Below, in pieces: positions 39,811 to 50,400 of a stretch of DNA of 64,000 nt (within the stretch, counting starts at the first letter, position 1; the number at the start of each line of letters is the position of its first letter). The notes below the pieces were generated by a model. It searched no databases. It saw nothing but the letters and a program-made list of their open reading frames with translations, and was not told where the DNA came from. The DNA comes from Thalassomonas actiniarum (GTDB lineage: Bacteria; Pseudomonadota; Gammaproteobacteria; Enterobacterales; Alteromonadaceae). The translations under genes were made by a program, and so were the position numbers. The stretch covers positions 5,640,603 to 5,704,602 of the forward strand of contig NZ_CP059735.1 in assembly GCF_000948975.2 (NCBI RefSeq), read 5' to 3'.

Positions 39811-42408
39811 TTAAGCTTCAACCTGCATGATCACATTATCAGCTTTTTTCGTGTACTGTTCCATTTTATGGAAGTTCAGGTAACGATAAGTATCAGCAGC
39901 TGTTGCATCGATTTGCTTAGCATATTCCTGATACTCAGCAGGCGTCGGGATGCGACCTAAGATAGCACCTACCGCACTCAATTCAGCCGATGCCAGGTAA
40001 ACATTGGCGCCATTACCTAACCGGTTCGGGAAGTTACGGGTTGAAGTAGACAGTACCGTAGATTTCTCCGCAACACGTGCCTGGTTACCCATACATAATG
40101 AACAGCCCGGAGTTTCAATACGAACACCGGCTTTACCGTAAGTAGAGTAGTAACCTTCTTCAGTTAACTGGTCACGGTCCATTTTAGTCGGTGGAGCAAC
40201 CCACATGCGGGTTGATAAAACACCGCCAAACTTCTCTAACAACTTACCAGCTGCACGGAAGTGGCCAATGTTAGTCATACAGGAACCGATAAAGACTTCA
40301 TCAACTTGATCGCCGGCAACTTCAGAAAGCAGCTTGGCATCATCCGGGTCATTTGGACAACAAACGATAGGCTCTTTAATATCAGCCAAATCGATTTCAA
40401 TAACGTGAGCATATTCAGCATCGCTGTCAGCAGTCATCAGCTTAGGATCTGCCAACCAGGCTTCCATCGCCTGAATACGACGTTCGATGGTACGCACATC
40501 GCCGTAACCTTCGCTGATCATCCACTTCAACATCACAATGTTAGAGTTCAGGTATTCAGCAACTGAGTCTTCAGATAGCTTGATTGAACAACCGGCAGCT
40601 GAACGCTCAGCCGAGGCATCAGATAATTCAAATGCCTGCTCAACCGTTAAGCTTTCCAGACCTTCAATTTCTAATACGCGACCAGAGAATTCATTGATTT
40701 TACCGGCTTTCTCTACAGTTAACAGGCCTTGCTTGATACCGTAGTAAGGAATGGCATGTACTAAATCACGTAAGGTGATACCTTCCTGCATTTCACCTTT
40801 AAAACGAACCAATACTGATTCAGGCATATCAAGAGGCATAACACCGGTAGCAGCGGCGAAGGCAACCAAGCCAGAACCCGCCGGGAAAGAAATACCTAAT
40901 GGGAAACGGGTGTGAGAATCACCACCTGTACCTACAGTATCCGGTAATAACATACGGTTTAACCAGGAGTGGATAACACCGTCACCAGGGCGAAGTGAAA
41001 CACCGCCGCGGTTCATGATGAAATCAGGCAGGGTGTGGTGCGTGTGTACATCTACCGGCTTAGGATAAGCGGAAGTATGACAGAATGACTGCATGGTTAA
41101 ATCAGCAGAGAAACCTAAACAAGCTAAATCTTTTAACTCATCACGAGTCATAGGGCCTGTGGTATCTTGTGAACCAACGGTAGTCATTTTCGGCTCACAG
41201 TATTGACCGGCACGGATACCTTCAACACCACAAGCTTTACCAACCATCTTCTGGGCTAAGGTATAACCTTTACCGGTATCGGCAACATCAACAGGCTTTT
41301 TGAATACGTCAGATTCTTCTAAACCTAAGGCTTCACGGGCACGACCAGTCAGGCCACGACCAATGATCAATGGAATACGGCCACCGGCACGCACTTCATC
41401 AAGTAGTACATTTGAATTTAATTCAAAAGTAGAAATTACTTCATCGGTACCAGAGCGCTTAACCACACCTTCGTATGGGAAGATATCAATGACATCGCCC
41501 ATATTCATGGCTTGTACGTCTAATTCGATAGGTAGGGCGCCTGAATCTTCCATGGTGTTGAAGAAGATAGGGGCAATTTTGCCACCTAAACAAACACCAC
41601 CACCGCGCTTGTTTGGTACATGAGGAATATCATCCCCCATAAACCACAACACTGAGTTGGTTGCCGACTTACGTGATGAGCCGGTACCAACAACATCGCC
41701 AACATAGGCTAGTGGAATACCGTCTTTTTGTAACTCTTCGATTTGAGCGATAGGACCGATAGTGCCGTCGTCATCAGGGTTGATACCATCACGGCCAATT
41801 TTCAGCATGGCTTTAGCGTGCAGCGGGATATCAGGACGTGACCAGGCATCAGGTGCCGGAGATAAGTCATCGGTGTTAGTTTCACCGGTCACTTTAAATA
41901 CTTTAACGGTAATTTTTTCAGCAACAGCTGGTTTGTTCAGGAACCACTCAGCATCGGCCCATGACTGAATAACAGCTTTGGCGTGTGCATTACCGGCATC
42001 CGCTTTCTCTTTAACGTCATGGAAAGCATCAAACATTAATAACGTTTTAGATAAACCTTTAACAGCGATTTCAGCATTGGCTGCATCGTCTAACAGGTCA
42101 ATCATAGGCTGGATATTATAACCACCTAACATAGTGCCTAATAATTCAGTAGCACGGGCTGCATTCAAAATGGGTGAGCTTGCTTCACCTTTAGCAACAG
42201 CGGCTAAAAACCCTGCTTTCACATAAGCGGCATCGTCAACTCCCGGAGGAATGCGATCGGCTAGTAATTCTAATAGAAACGCTTCTTCACCTGCTGGTGG
42301 ATTCTTGATCAGCTCTACTAACTGAGCTACTTGTTCAGCGTCTAACGGCTTAGGTACAATTCCTTCAGCCGCACGCTCTTCAACATGTTTACGATAATCT
42401 TGAAGCAC
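39811..42408 (-). CDS. acnB: Aconitate hydratase B (AcnB)
   Basis: [4Fe-4S] enzyme of the TCA cycle interconverting citrate and isocitrate; the apo-form also binds mRNA. Starting at the GTG 42408 gives 865 residues beginning [17 protein letters not shown], the same length as E. coli AcnB and with AAGG 8 bases upstream; a GTG at 42417 is in the ribosome binding site and is less likely. Cluster-binding cysteines are in [10 protein letters not shown] and [24 protein letters not shown] is the active-site segment. A Fur-box-like palindrome lies about 170 bases upstream. Confidence 0.98.
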   Translation of the reverse strand: MLQDYRKHVEERAAEGIVPKPLDAEQVAQLVELIKNPPAGEEAFLLELLADRIPPGVDDAAYVKAGFLAAVAKGEASSPILNAARATELLGTMLGGYNIQPMIDLLDDAANAEIAVKGLSKTLLMFDAFHDVKEKADAGNAHAKAVIQSWADAEWFLNKPAVAEKITVKVFKVTGETNTDDLSPAPDAWSRPDIPLHAKAMLKIGRDGINPDDDGTIGPIAQIEELQKDGIPLAYVGDVVGTGSSRKSATNSVLWFMGDDIPHVPNKRGGGVCLGGKIAPIFFNTMEDSGALPIELDVQAMNMGDVIDIFPYEGVVKRSGTDEVISTFELNSNVLLDEVRAGGRIPLIIGRGLTGRAREALGLEESDVFKKPVDVADTGKGYTLAQKMVGKACGVEGIRAGQYCEPKMTTVGSQDTTGPMTRDELKDLACLGFSADLTMQSFCHTSAYPKPVDVHTHHTLPDFIMNRGGVSLRPGDGVIHSWLNRMLLPDTVGTGGDSHTRFPLGISFPAGSGLVAFAAATGVMPLDMPESVLVRFKGEMQEGITLRDLVHAIPYYGIKQGLLTVEKAGKINEFSGRVLEIEGLESLTVEQAFELSDASAERSAAGCSIKLSEDSVAEYLNSNIVMLKWMISEGYGDVRTIERRIQAMEAWLADPKLMTADSDAEYAHVIEIDLADIKEPIVCCPNDPDDAKLLSEVAGDQVDEVFIGSCMTNIGHFRAAGKLLEKFGGVLSTRMWVAPPTKMDRDQLTEEGYYSTYGKAGVRIETPGCSLCMGNQARVAEKSTVLSTSTRNFPNRLGNGANVYLASAELSAVGAILGRIPTPAEYQEYAKQIDATAADTYRYLNFHKMEQYTKKADNVIMQVEA

Positions 42409-42474
42409 GGCGTTCACCTTTATGATATGAGATACACTTAAGAGGTATCTATTTTATAAGAAAATTTCGGCAAG

Positions 42475-42502
42475 ATTATACGCGATCCAGCCAGGAAATT
42501 GA
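42475..42502 (-). promoter_or_regulatory. Possible acnB promoter
   Basis: On the minus strand TATAAT (42480-42475) is preceded 17 bases earlier by TTCAAT, giving a plausible sigma-70 promoter with a start about 60 bases before acnB. The -35 is imperfect. Confidence 0.4.
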
Positions 42503-42577
42503 ATGGCGAAGATAATCACAAGACTTATAGCTGTTATAAATAAGAATTATAGTAGATATAAAACCAATAAATACAAA

Positions 42578-42592
42578 TGATAATGATTATCA
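42578..42592. promoter_or_regulatory. Fur-box-like palindrome upstream of acnB
   Basis: TGATAATGATTATCA is a perfect 15-bp palindrome about 98 bases upstream of the candidate acnB -10. It matches the core of the ferric uptake regulator consensus (GATAAT repeated and inverted). Regulation of an iron-sulfur TCA enzyme by Fur would be logical, but the distance from the promoter is large and direct binding is inferred. Confidence 0.6.
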
Positions 42593-42624
42593 TCAAATTT
42601 AAAAGCTATAAGGTAAATCTCAGG

Positions 42625-42960
42625 TTAAGATTTACACTCGACATTCGCCGCAAGCGAATCCATGATCAGATTGGGAAACGAACGACGGTCATTGAAGCCT
42701 TCCACTCCTTTAAGTACTTCTATTTTAAAACCATAACTTTGGCAGATGTTCAACGACTTACGCATTAAAAAAGTTGCCAACTGGCTAAAGCGGGTTTTAG
42801 AGGTGGAAACGACCTTAATATAATAACGATTGTCACCCAGATCTTTTTGCTGAAATTGCACATTATGATCAAAGTCCCATTGCGGATGCTCATTGTTTAT
42901 AGCTGTATTGCTACAGGCCAACAGCAAAAAAACCATACAAACTATTGCCACTAGACGCAT
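42625..42960 (-). CDS. Small lipoprotein, unknown
   Basis: A 111-residue product with a signal peptide and lipobox (MVFLLLAC near residues 9-16), so probably lipidated at the cysteine. The mature part has KVVSTSKTRFSQLATFLMRK and NICQSYGFKIEVLKG; two further cysteines. It looks like small uncharacterised lipoproteins of Alteromonadales. Its position between lpd and acnB is independent of either operon. Confidence 0.75.
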   Translation of the reverse strand: MRLVAIVCMVFLLLACSNTAINNEHPQWDFDHNVQFQQKDLGDNRYYIKVVSTSKTRFSQLATFLMRKSLNICQSYGFKIEVLKGVEGFNDRRSFPNLIMDSLAANVECKS

Positions 42961-43021
42961 ACCTTGTCCTTTAAATAAATACTACTTTAGCCATACTAAC
43001 ATTTCTTCCTGAAAGCACCCC

Positions 43022-43116
43022 AGCTATTTCATCCATGAAACCGCAGGATACTTACTTCCATATTCAATCCCTGCTTCTCTTCATCCATGAAGCCGCAGGA
43101 TAAATACTTCCATGTA
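43022..43116. repeat. 52-bp tandem repeat, about two units, behind the lpd terminator
   Basis: Units begin TTCATCCATGAA and contain CCGCAGGATA with ACTTCCAT; the AGGATA positions are 52 bases apart (43045 and 43097). The array ends at the lpd terminator. It shares GCAGGATAAATACTTCCATG with the typA-side repeat, in the same orientation relative to the terminator. Confidence 0.85.
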
Positions 43117-43144
43117 CAAAAAAGCCAGCAAGTTGCTGGCTTTT
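43117..43144 (-). terminator. Rho-independent terminator of lpd
   Basis: AAAAGCCAGCAA (43120-43131) pairs with TTGCTGGCTTTT (43133-43144), with a further T-run on the minus strand. It lies 28 bases after the lpd stop. Confidence 0.9.
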
Positions 43145-43171
43145 GTTTTAAGTTAAAATAACCGGGTTATT

Positions 43172-44602
43172 TTACTTTTTCTTTTTTACGGCCTTGGCAT
43201 TTGGCAAGTCAGTAATTGAACCTTCAAAGATTTCAGCCGCTAAACCGATTGATTCATTTAAGGTTGGATGCGCGTGAATGGTTAAACCAACATCTTCCGC
43301 ATCGGCGCCCATCTCTACCGCAAGACAAATCTCTCCTAACATTTCACCGGCATTGATACCGACAATTGCACCACCTAAAACACGACCGGTTTCTTTTTCA
43401 AAAATCAGCTTAGTTTTACCTTCGGTACGTGCAGAAGCGATAGCACGACCAGAAGCAGCCCATGGGAAGTTAGCGGTTTCGATATTCAAACCTTGCTCTT
43501 TCGCTTCACGCTCGGTAACACCTACCCAAGCCATTTCCGGATCGGTATAAGCGATTGACGGAATACAACGCGGATCGAAAACGTGTTTCTTACCGGCAAT
43601 CACTTCGGCAGCAACATGGGCTTCATGTACCGCTTTGTGCGCCAGCATAGGTTGACCAACAACATCACCAATGGCGAAGATATGGTTAACGTTAGTACGC
43701 AACTCGTTAGTTACATTGATGAAACCACGCTCATCAACATTAACACCGGCTTTATCGGCGGCAACTAAGTGGCCATTTGGCTTACGACCAACGGCAACTA
43801 AGATCTTGTCGTAACGTACCTGGCCTTCAGGTGCGTTTTTGCCTTCGAAGGTAACATACAAACCATCATCTTTAGCATCAACGGCAACTACCTTAGTAGA
43901 CAACATGATGTTGAAGTTTTTCTTGTTGTACTTGGTATAAATCTTAACAATATCGTTATCGGCTGCAGGCACTAACTGGTCGGCAAACTCAACCACAGAT
44001 ACGTTAGAGCCTAAAGCGTTATATACGGTACCCATTTCCAGACCGATAATACCGCCGCCTAATACCAGCATTTCACCCGGAACGTCTTTTAATTCCAATG
44101 CGCCGGTAGAGTCGATTACACGCTCGTCATCTTTTGGAATGAAAGGTAAATCTACTACCGAAGAACCGGCAGCGATAATGGCATTATCAAAAGTGATGTT
44201 GGTAGTGCCGTCAGCACCTTCAACAGCTAAAGTGTTGCTACCGGTGAATTTACCGTAACCTGCAACCACTTTTACTTTACGCTGCTTGGACATACCAGAC
44301 AGACCGCCAGTCAACTGGGCAATAACACTGTCTTTCCAGCTACGGATTTTATCTAAATCAATTTGTGGCGCACCAAAGGTTACCCCGTGATCTGCCATTG
44401 CTTTTGCATCATCAATAACTTTCGCAACATGTAATAATGCTTTAGACGGAATACAACCAACGTTTAAACATACACCGCCTAATGTTTTACGGCTTTCTAC
44501 CAATACTACATCTAAACCTAAATCTGCGGCACGAAATGCTGCAGAATAACCACCGGGACCCGCACCTAACACTACTACCTGAGTTTTGATATCGTTACTC
44601 AT
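43172..44602 (-). CDS. lpdA: Dihydrolipoyl dehydrogenase (E3)
   Basis: FAD enzyme that reoxidises lipoamide in pyruvate and 2-oxoglutarate dehydrogenases. 476 residues. FAD-binding GAGPGGYSAAFRAADLG, redox disulfide CLNVGCIPSKALL, NAD-binding LGGGIIGLEMG, and the C-terminal His-Glu pair HAHPTLNESI are visible. GAGG precedes the ATG by 5 bases. A 230-base gap with a hairpin separates it from aceF, so it may have its own promoter in addition to readthrough. Confidence 0.98.
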   Translation of the reverse strand: MSNDIKTQVVVLGAGPGGYSAAFRAADLGLDVVLVESRKTLGGVCLNVGCIPSKALLHVAKVIDDAKAMADHGVTFGAPQIDLDKIRSWKDSVIAQLTGGLSGMSKQRKVKVVAGYGKFTGSNTLAVEGADGTTNITFDNAIIAAGSSVVDLPFIPKDDERVIDSTGALELKDVPGEMLVLGGGIIGLEMGTVYNALGSNVSVVEFADQLVPAADNDIVKIYTKYNKKNFNIMLSTKVVAVDAKDDGLYVTFEGKNAPEGQVRYDKILVAVGRKPNGHLVAADKAGVNVDERGFINVTNELRTNVNHIFAIGDVVGQPMLAHKAVHEAHVAAEVIAGKKHVFDPRCIPSIAYTDPEMAWVGVTEREAKEQGLNIETANFPWAASGRAIASARTEGKTKLIFEKETGRVLGGAIVGINAGEMLGEICLAVEMGADAEDVGLTIHAHPTLNESIGLAAEIFEGSITDLPNAKAVKKKK

Positions 44603-44770
44603 GCTAACCTCAAAATTAATTTACTTTTTATAGTGAACTTCACTTTGGCAGGCAGTTCACAAAATTCATCCAGTTACTGACCCAATGCAGACCAGTTCAA
44701 TGTCTTGTTTTCTGGGTGGCAAGTTTACTGAATGTCGACAATAATCGCTATCTTTTAATCGATTTATGTG

Positions 44771-44809
44771 GGCGAAAATGAAAACTAACGCGCTAGCTTT
44801 CATTTTGCC
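44771..44809. terminator. Inverted repeat between aceF and lpd
   Basis: GGCGAAAATGAAA (44771-44783) and TTTCATTTTGCC (44798-44809) pair, with a further CTAG/CGCG core. On the minus strand it follows aceF by about 24 bases and is A/T-rich at its ends. Likely attenuates readthrough from aceEF into lpd. Confidence 0.5.
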
Positions 44810-44832
44810 AAACATTTTCATCAATTACCTGA

Positions 44833-46500
44833 TTACAATACCAGTTTTCTGATATCTGACATCACACCGGATAAATGCACACTAAAGCGCGCCGCCAGTG
44901 CACCGTCAATCACCCGGTGATCATAAGATAAAGACAGCGGCAACATTAACCGCGGCACAAACTCGCTGCCATTCCACTTAGGTTTCATATCCGACTTGGA
45001 TACCCCTAAAATAGCAACATCAGGTGCGTTCACGATAGGAGTAAAGGCAGTACCGCCAATGCCGCCTAAACTAGAGATGGTAAAACAGCTACCTTGCATA
45101 TCGGCGGCTTTAAGCTTGCCTTCGCGGGCCTTTTTACTGATTTCCAGCAATTCTTTCGATAACTGATGAATACCTTTTTGGTCAACATCACGTACCACAG
45201 GCACAACCAGGCCGTTTGGCGTATCAACAGCGACACCGATATGACAGTATTTCTTCATGATCAGGTGCTCACCGTCTTCACTCAAACTTGAGTTAAATAC
45301 CGGGTAAGCTCTTAAGGCATCGGCAGCCGCTTTTAAGATAAACACTAAAGGCGTGATCTTAAAGCCAAGTTTCTGCTTCTCGCAAACGACATTTTGCTCT
45401 TTACGGAAAGCTTCGACATCTGTGATATCCGCTTCATCAAACTGAGTGACATGAGGAATGGTTACCCAGTTGCGGTGCAGGTTAGGCCCCGAGATTTTCT
45501 GGATACGGGTTAACGGCACGCTTTCAATTTCACCAAATTTAGCAAAATCGACTTTCGGCTGGGCAATGACCTGTAATCCACCGGCGCCGCCACTCACTGA
45601 GCTGCTGGCGGTGGCTTTCGGACGGGAAAGCTCGTATTTCACATAAGACTGAACATCTTCTTTTAAAATACGCCCCTTACGGCCGGTGCCTTTTACTAAG
45701 GCCAAATCAACACCAAATTCGCGGGCTAAGCGGCGAATAGACGGTGAAGTATAAATAGAGCCCTTATTGACGATTTCACCCGCCTGAGGATGATGCGGCA
45801 CAGGAGCGGCTTTCTTTTCCGCCGGCGCCGCAACAGGTGCAGGGGCTGTAGGAGCCGGTGCTGGCGCAGCAGCAACCGGTTCTTCAATCGGGGCAGGCGC
45901 ACCGCCAGAAGTTTCCAGCTTGATCACCAGGGAGCCTTGCTTAACTTTATCGCCAGCGGCAACAAAGATCTCTTTTACCGTACCGGCATGCGGCGTAGGC
46001 ACATCCATGGTCGCCTTGTCGGTTTCTAAAGTGATCAGGCCGTCTTCTTCGGCAATAACGTCACCGACCGAAACCAGAATTTCAATCACATCGACTTCAC
46101 CGTCTTCCCCGATATCCGGTACATGAACATCGATAACTTCGCTAACAGCTGCGGCTGGCGCGGCAGCTGCAGGTGCTTCAGCGACTGGCGCCGGAGCCTC
46201 TGCCGGTGCAGGCGCACTGACAGCTTCTGCTTCCGCAGCAGGCTCAGCTGCCGGGCTTGCGCCGGCAGCTTTGATTTCACCCAGGACATCGCCCTGTTTG
46301 ATTTTATCGCCAACCTGCACCGTTAACGCCGAGATCTCACCTGCCATAGGGGCTGGAATATCCATGGACGCCTTGTCGGTTTCTACGGTGACAATTGCGT
46401 CTTCCGCTTCGATTGCATCACCTACGGCAACACAGATTTCGATCACTTCGACTTCATCGCCCCCGACATCAGGGACTAGGATTTGTTGAATATCAGACAT
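44833..46500 (-). CDS. aceF: Pyruvate dehydrogenase E2, dihydrolipoyl acetyltransferase
   Basis: Core acetyltransferase of the pyruvate dehydrogenase complex. 555 residues. Two lipoyl domains are visible, lipoyl lysines in [11 protein letters not shown] (K43) and [11 protein letters not shown], joined by Ala/Pro-rich linkers; a peripheral subunit-binding domain ([15 protein letters not shown]); and the catalytic domain with the active DHRVIDGA. E. coli has three lipoyl domains; two is a common number elsewhere. AAGGAATAAAAAT precedes the ATG. It is 26 bases downstream of aceE. Confidence 0.98.
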   Translation of the reverse strand: MSDIQQILVPDVGGDEVEVIEICVAVGDAIEAEDAIVTVETDKASMDIPAPMAGEISALTVQVGDKIKQGDVLGEIKAAGASPAAEPAAEAEAVSAPAPAEAPAPVAEAPAAAAPAAAVSEVIDVHVPDIGEDGEVDVIEILVSVGDVIAEEDGLITLETDKATMDVPTPHAGTVKEIFVAAGDKVKQGSLVIKLETSGGAPAPIEEPVAAAPAPAPTAPAPVAAPAEKKAAPVPHHPQAGEIVNKGSIYTSPSIRRLAREFGVDLALVKGTGRKGRILKEDVQSYVKYELSRPKATASSSVSGGAGGLQVIAQPKVDFAKFGEIESVPLTRIQKISGPNLHRNWVTIPHVTQFDEADITDVEAFRKEQNVVCEKQKLGFKITPLVFILKAAADALRAYPVFNSSLSEDGEHLIMKKYCHIGVAVDTPNGLVVPVVRDVDQKGIHQLSKELLEISKKAREGKLKAADMQGSCFTISSLGGIGGTAFTPIVNAPDVAILGVSKSDMKPKWNGSEFVPRLMLPLSLSYDHRVIDGALAARFSVHLSGVMSDIRKLVL

Positions 46501-46526
46501 ATTTTTATTCCTTATCTAGCCACTGA

Positions 46527-49202
46527 TTAAGCGTAAAGCGGGTTAAGTTTATCGGTATCGATATTGAAACGCTTGATAGCATCGGCTACCACAGAGCGCT
46601 CAACTTCACCGCGGTTTGCCAGCTCAAATAACGCAGCAACCACGATATAGTTCTGGTCAACTTCAAAGTGCTGACGTAAGTTGGCACGGCTGTCACTGCG
46701 GCCGAAACCGTCGGTACCTAATACCCGGTATTCGGTATTGATGTAGGCGCGTACCTGATCCGAGTAGTTTTTAACATAGTCAGTCGCAGCAATGGCCGGG
46801 CCTTTATCTGCGGTGATCACGTTAGAGATATAAGCACTCTTTTGCTCGCTTTGTGGATGCAACATGTTCCAGCGGGTCACTTCCTGGCCGTCACGGGCCA
46901 GTTCATTAAAGGAGGTTACCGAGTAAACATCACTGGAGATGTTGAAATCATTGGCAAGGATCTGCGCAGCTTCACGTACCTGCTGCAAAATAGTACCTGA
47001 GCCCATCAACTGAACATTGGCTTTGGCAGCTTTCGCTTCAACACGCTCTAACTGGTAGATACCCTTGATGATTTGCTCTGCTATATCACCGTCTTCCGGC
47101 AGGGCCGGGTGTTGGTAGTTTTCATTCATCAGCGTCAGGTAGAAGAAGATGTTTTCATTTTCTTCATACATGCGGCGTAAACCTTCACGCACAATCACGG
47201 CAACTTCATATCCGTAGGTCGGATCGTAAGTCACACAGTTAGGGATCAGACCCGCCTGAACATGAGAATGACCGTCCTGATGCTGCAGACCTTCACCGTT
47301 TAAGGTAGTTCGACCGGCAGTAGCACCTAATAAGAAACCACGTGCCTGGCTGTCACCGGCGGCCCAGGCTAAATCGCCGACGCGCTGGAAACCAAACATG
47401 GAGTAATAGATATAAAACGGAATAGTGGTCGCATTACAGGTAGAATAGGACGTACCTGAAGCCACCCAGGATGCCATGGCACCCAATTCGTTAATACCTT
47501 CCTGCAATACCTGCCCTTGCTTATCTTCACGATAATAAGCTACCTGATCGGCATCTTGCGGCACGTATTTTTGCCCTTCGTTGGCATAAATACCTACCTG
47601 ACGGAATAAACCTTCCATACCGAAGGTACGGGCTTCGTCAGGAATAATAGGAACAATACGCTTACCAATTTTCTTATCTTTTAACAGGCTGTTTAATACC
47701 CGGACAAAAGTCATGGTAGAAGATACTTCACGCTCGCCCGAGCCTTTTAAGATGGCATCAAAGGCTTTGAGCGGCGGCACTTCCAGATGTTCTTCTGCCT
47801 GCTCACGACGTGCAGGCAGGTCACCGCCAAGAGCTTCACGGCGCTCTTTCATGTATTTGTATTCAGCGCTGTCTTCCGGGAAGCGGTAGAACGGCAAGTC
47901 TTCAATTTGATCGTCAGATACCGGCATATTGAAGCGGTCGCGGTAATATTTGATCGACTCAACATCCATTTTCTTCACGTTATGGGCGATATTCAAACCT
48001 TCACCGGCGGCTCCCAAACCAAAACCTTTTACGGTTTTTGCCAGGATAACGGTAGGACGACCTTTAGTCTCCATCGCTTTTTTATAGGCAGCGTAAACTT
48101 TCACCGGATCATGACCACCACGGTTTAAGCGGTAAATGTCTTCATCAGACATGTTCGCCACCATAGCGGCGGTTTCCGGGTACTTGTTGAAGAAGTTTTC
48201 GCGGGTGTATTTGCCGCCTTTGGCTTTACAGTTCTGGTATTCGCCGTCTACGGTTTCATTCATCAGCTGCAGTAACTTGCCTGAAGTATCACGGGCAAGC
48301 AGCGCATCCCAGTAGCTACCCCAGATCACTTTAACCACTTCCCAGCCGGCGCCGCGGAAGGTGCCTTCAAGCTCCTGGATAATTTTACCGTTACCGCGCA
48401 CAGGACCGTCAAGGCGCTGCAGGTTACAGTTGATCACGAAGGTCAGGTTGTCCAGGCCTTCACGCGAAGCCAGACCGATAGCACCTAAGGATTCAGGCTC
48501 ATCGGTTTCACCGTCACCCAGGAAGCAGTAGACACGCTGACCAGAGCAGTCTTTGATACCACGATCGGTTAGATACTTAAGGAAACGGGCAGTATAAATC
48601 GCCTGCAGTGGCCCTAAGCCCATAGAAACCGTAGGGAACTGCCAGAAGTCCGGCATCAGGTGCGGATGCGGGTAAGAAGATAACCCTTTACCGTCACACT
48701 CCTGACGGAAGTTATCCATTTGCTCTTCAGTCAAACGTCCTTCAAGGAAGGCGCGGCTGTAGATACCCGGGGAAATATGCCCCTGGGAGAAAATAAAGTC
48801 GCCGCCGTCTTTTTCAGACGCCGCTTTAAAGAAGTGGTTAAAACCGACATCGTATAACATAGCAGAAGAAGCGAAACTGCCGATATGGCCGCCCAGTTCT
48901 AAATTCTTTTTCGATGCTCTTAATACCAGTACCAGGGCATTCCAGCGGATTGCCGCACGGATACGGGCTTCAATCGTTTGATCACCCGGCATATGCGGCT
49001 CTTGTCCGGGAGGTATGGTATTAACATACGCAGTAGTGGCATCAAAAGGTAAATGGGTGCCGCTTCTGCGGGCGCTGTCGATTAATCTTTCTAATAAATA
49101 ATGAGCGCGTTCCGGACCTTCATTTTCCAGCACAGACTCCATTGACTCCAACCACTCCTGGGTTTCCAACGAATCAATATCAATATTTGGGAGTTCAGAC
49201 AT
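46527..49202 (-). CDS. aceE: Pyruvate dehydrogenase E1 component, homodimeric type
   Basis: Thiamine-diphosphate enzyme that decarboxylates pyruvate. 891 residues, similar to enteric AceE. The ThDP motif GDGETDEPESLG... continues to the NN-type region NLTFVINCNLQRLDGPVRG (split in the family at about 230-280). Other landmarks are QGHISPGIYSRAF and IIPDEARTFGMEGLF. Starts after pdhR with a 127-base gap and is cotranscribed with aceF. Confidence 0.98.
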   Translation of the reverse strand: MSELPNIDIDSLETQEWLESMESVLENEGPERAHYLLERLIDSARRSGTHLPFDATTAYVNTIPPGQEPHMPGDQTIEARIRAAIRWNALVLVLRASKKNLELGGHIGSFASSAMLYDVGFNHFFKAASEKDGGDFIFSQGHISPGIYSRAFLEGRLTEEQMDNFRQECDGKGLSSYPHPHLMPDFWQFPTVSMGLGPLQAIYTARFLKYLTDRGIKDCSGQRVYCFLGDGETDEPESLGAIGLASREGLDNLTFVINCNLQRLDGPVRGNGKIIQELEGTFRGAGWEVVKVIWGSYWDALLARDTSGKLLQLMNETVDGEYQNCKAKGGKYTRENFFNKYPETAAMVANMSDEDIYRLNRGGHDPVKVYAAYKKAMETKGRPTVILAKTVKGFGLGAAGEGLNIAHNVKKMDVESIKYYRDRFNMPVSDDQIEDLPFYRFPEDSAEYKYMKERREALGGDLPARREQAEEHLEVPPLKAFDAILKGSGEREVSSTMTFVRVLNSLLKDKKIGKRIVPIIPDEARTFGMEGLFRQVGIYANEGQKYVPQDADQVAYYREDKQGQVLQEGINELGAMASWVASGTSYSTCNATTIPFYIYYSMFGFQRVGDLAWAAGDSQARGFLLGATAGRTTLNGEGLQHQDGHSHVQAGLIPNCVTYDPTYGYEVAVIVREGLRRMYEENENIFFYLTLMNENYQHPALPEDGDIAEQIIKGIYQLERVEAKAAKANVQLMGSGTILQQVREAAQILANDFNISSDVYSVTSFNELARDGQEVTRWNMLHPQSEQKSAYISNVITADKGPAIAATDYVKNYSDQVRAYINTEYRVLGTDGFGRSDSRANLRQHFEVDQNYIVVAALFELANRGEVERSVVADAIKRFNIDTDKLNPLYA

Positions 49203-49328
49203 AGTAATTACTTAGTCTCCGATTGTTATGTTAATAATTAAAATTGTATTGATTAAAACGAGTTAACTTTCCCTTTAACTCTAACCAACGAATATTTTTT
49301 CTGAATTAAATCTCCGGATAAATCGGGA

Positions 49329-50105
49329 CTAAAGTTCAGTTCTTTGCATTCTGCGCATAGATCTTTCCATGCGGCTGTTTTCCTGTGATAACTTCAATAA
49401 TACTTCTTCAATAAAAGCCAGGTGACGGTGACTGGCACCCCAGGCTCTTTGCGGCTGGCCACTAATAATGGCATCAAGCAAGCGTTTTCGGTAATCGGTA
49501 ATTCTGGCAAATATATCCGGGCGTTTTGCCAGGGTCGTTAAGTTTTGTTCGATGTTATCGATCAATAATGACGACATGCTGCGCGCCAGGTGCAAAATAA
49601 TGGCGTTATGCGAGGCGGCACAAATCGCCAGGTAAAACTCAAATACCGCTTTGGCTTCCAGATGATAATCATCTTCTAACTGGGCATTACCTATATTGTC
49701 ATGCTTACTTTGAATTTCGGTAAAGTCAGCTTCGGTGCCGCGCATCGCCGCATAATAAGCCGACATCCCCTCGATGCCGTGGCGAAACTCCAATAAATCA
49801 AACTGAGATTCATTGTTTTTCGACATCAGCTCAAACAAGGGATCGGATAAACCCGATAAAATATTATTGCTGACAAAGGTACCGCCGCCCTGTTTGCGGA
49901 CCACTAAGTTTTTTGTCTCCAGCTTCTGGATCGCTTCACGCAACGACGGGCGAGAAACATCAAACTGTTTCGCCAATTCCCGCTCCGGGGGTAATTTTTC
50001 TCCCGGCAACAAGCTGCCTTCCAAAATCATGGTTTCCAGCTGCGACTGGATCACATCCGATAACTTTGCCTGTTTCAGCGGTTGTTTAAGCCTGGTTGTT
50101 GTCAT
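49329..50105 (-). CDS. pdhR: Pyruvate dehydrogenase complex repressor PdhR
   Basis: GntR/FadR-family repressor of the pdh operon, released by pyruvate. 258 residues. Winged HTH at about 12-75 (LPPERELAKQFDVSRPSLRE, then GGGTFVS) and an FCD effector domain after about 90. Two PdhR-type boxes lie upstream (50196-50211 and 50342-50360). The gene is first in pdhR-aceE-aceF. Confidence 0.96.
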   Translation of the reverse strand: MTTTRLKQPLKQAKLSDVIQSQLETMILEGSLLPGEKLPPERELAKQFDVSRPSLREAIQKLETKNLVVRKQGGGTFVSNNILSGLSDPLFELMSKNNESQFDLLEFRHGIEGMSAYYAAMRGTEADFTEIQSKHDNIGNAQLEDDYHLEAKAVFEFYLAICAASHNAIILHLARSMSSLLIDNIEQNLTTLAKRPDIFARITDYRKRLLDAIISGQPQRAWGASHRHLAFIEEVLLKLSQENSRMERSMRRMQRTEL

Positions 50106-50195
50106 TTACACTCTTCTCAACAAGGTGAAGCATGAATCATTTCCCTTAATGCCGGTTATTATAAGGCATTTGCCAAGGCAACTCAAACAATGGTA

Positions 50196-50211
50196 AATTG
50201 GTCTTACCATT
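50196..50211. promoter_or_regulatory. PdhR-type box, pdhR leader
   Basis: AATTGGTCTTACCATT matches the PdhR consensus AATTGGT-N3-ACCAATT with one or two changes. It lies 90 bases before pdhR, downstream of the candidate promoter at 50301-50328, so binding would block elongation or initiation. Confidence 0.7.
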
Positions 50212-50300
50212 TTTAAAAAAGACAAAAAAATAGCGCTAGTGCTGCAGCGATAAAAAAGCGAATTTTAGAAATTTAGACTAAAAAGCCTATTTTGCCAACA

Positions 50301-50328
50301 ATTATATTAGAGCAATAACTTTAAACAA
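50301..50328 (-). promoter_or_regulatory. Candidate pdhR-aceEF promoter
   Basis: Minus strand TATAAT (50306-50301) with TTGTTT 16 bases upstream gives a good -10 and a partial -35. It lies between the two PdhR boxes. Confidence 0.55.
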
Positions 50329-50341
50329 ATGTTCAAAAAGC

Positions 50342-50360
50342 TGATTGGTCAGACCAATCA
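50342..50360. promoter_or_regulatory. Perfect palindromic PdhR box
   Basis: TGATTGGTCAGACCAATCA is a 19-bp perfect palindrome containing the PdhR core ATTGGT-N3-ACCAAT. It lies 40 bases before the candidate promoter -10 and just after ampE. Confidence 0.85.
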
Positions 50361-50400
50361 ACTGAAAAGAAAAGTGGGAAATTGCCAGGCGGGGGAATCG

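Noticed and set aside
42577-42768. Plus-strand 63-codon frame starting at the Fur-box-like palindrome
   Set aside because: It is antisense to the lipoprotein gene and has no ribosome binding site or family features.
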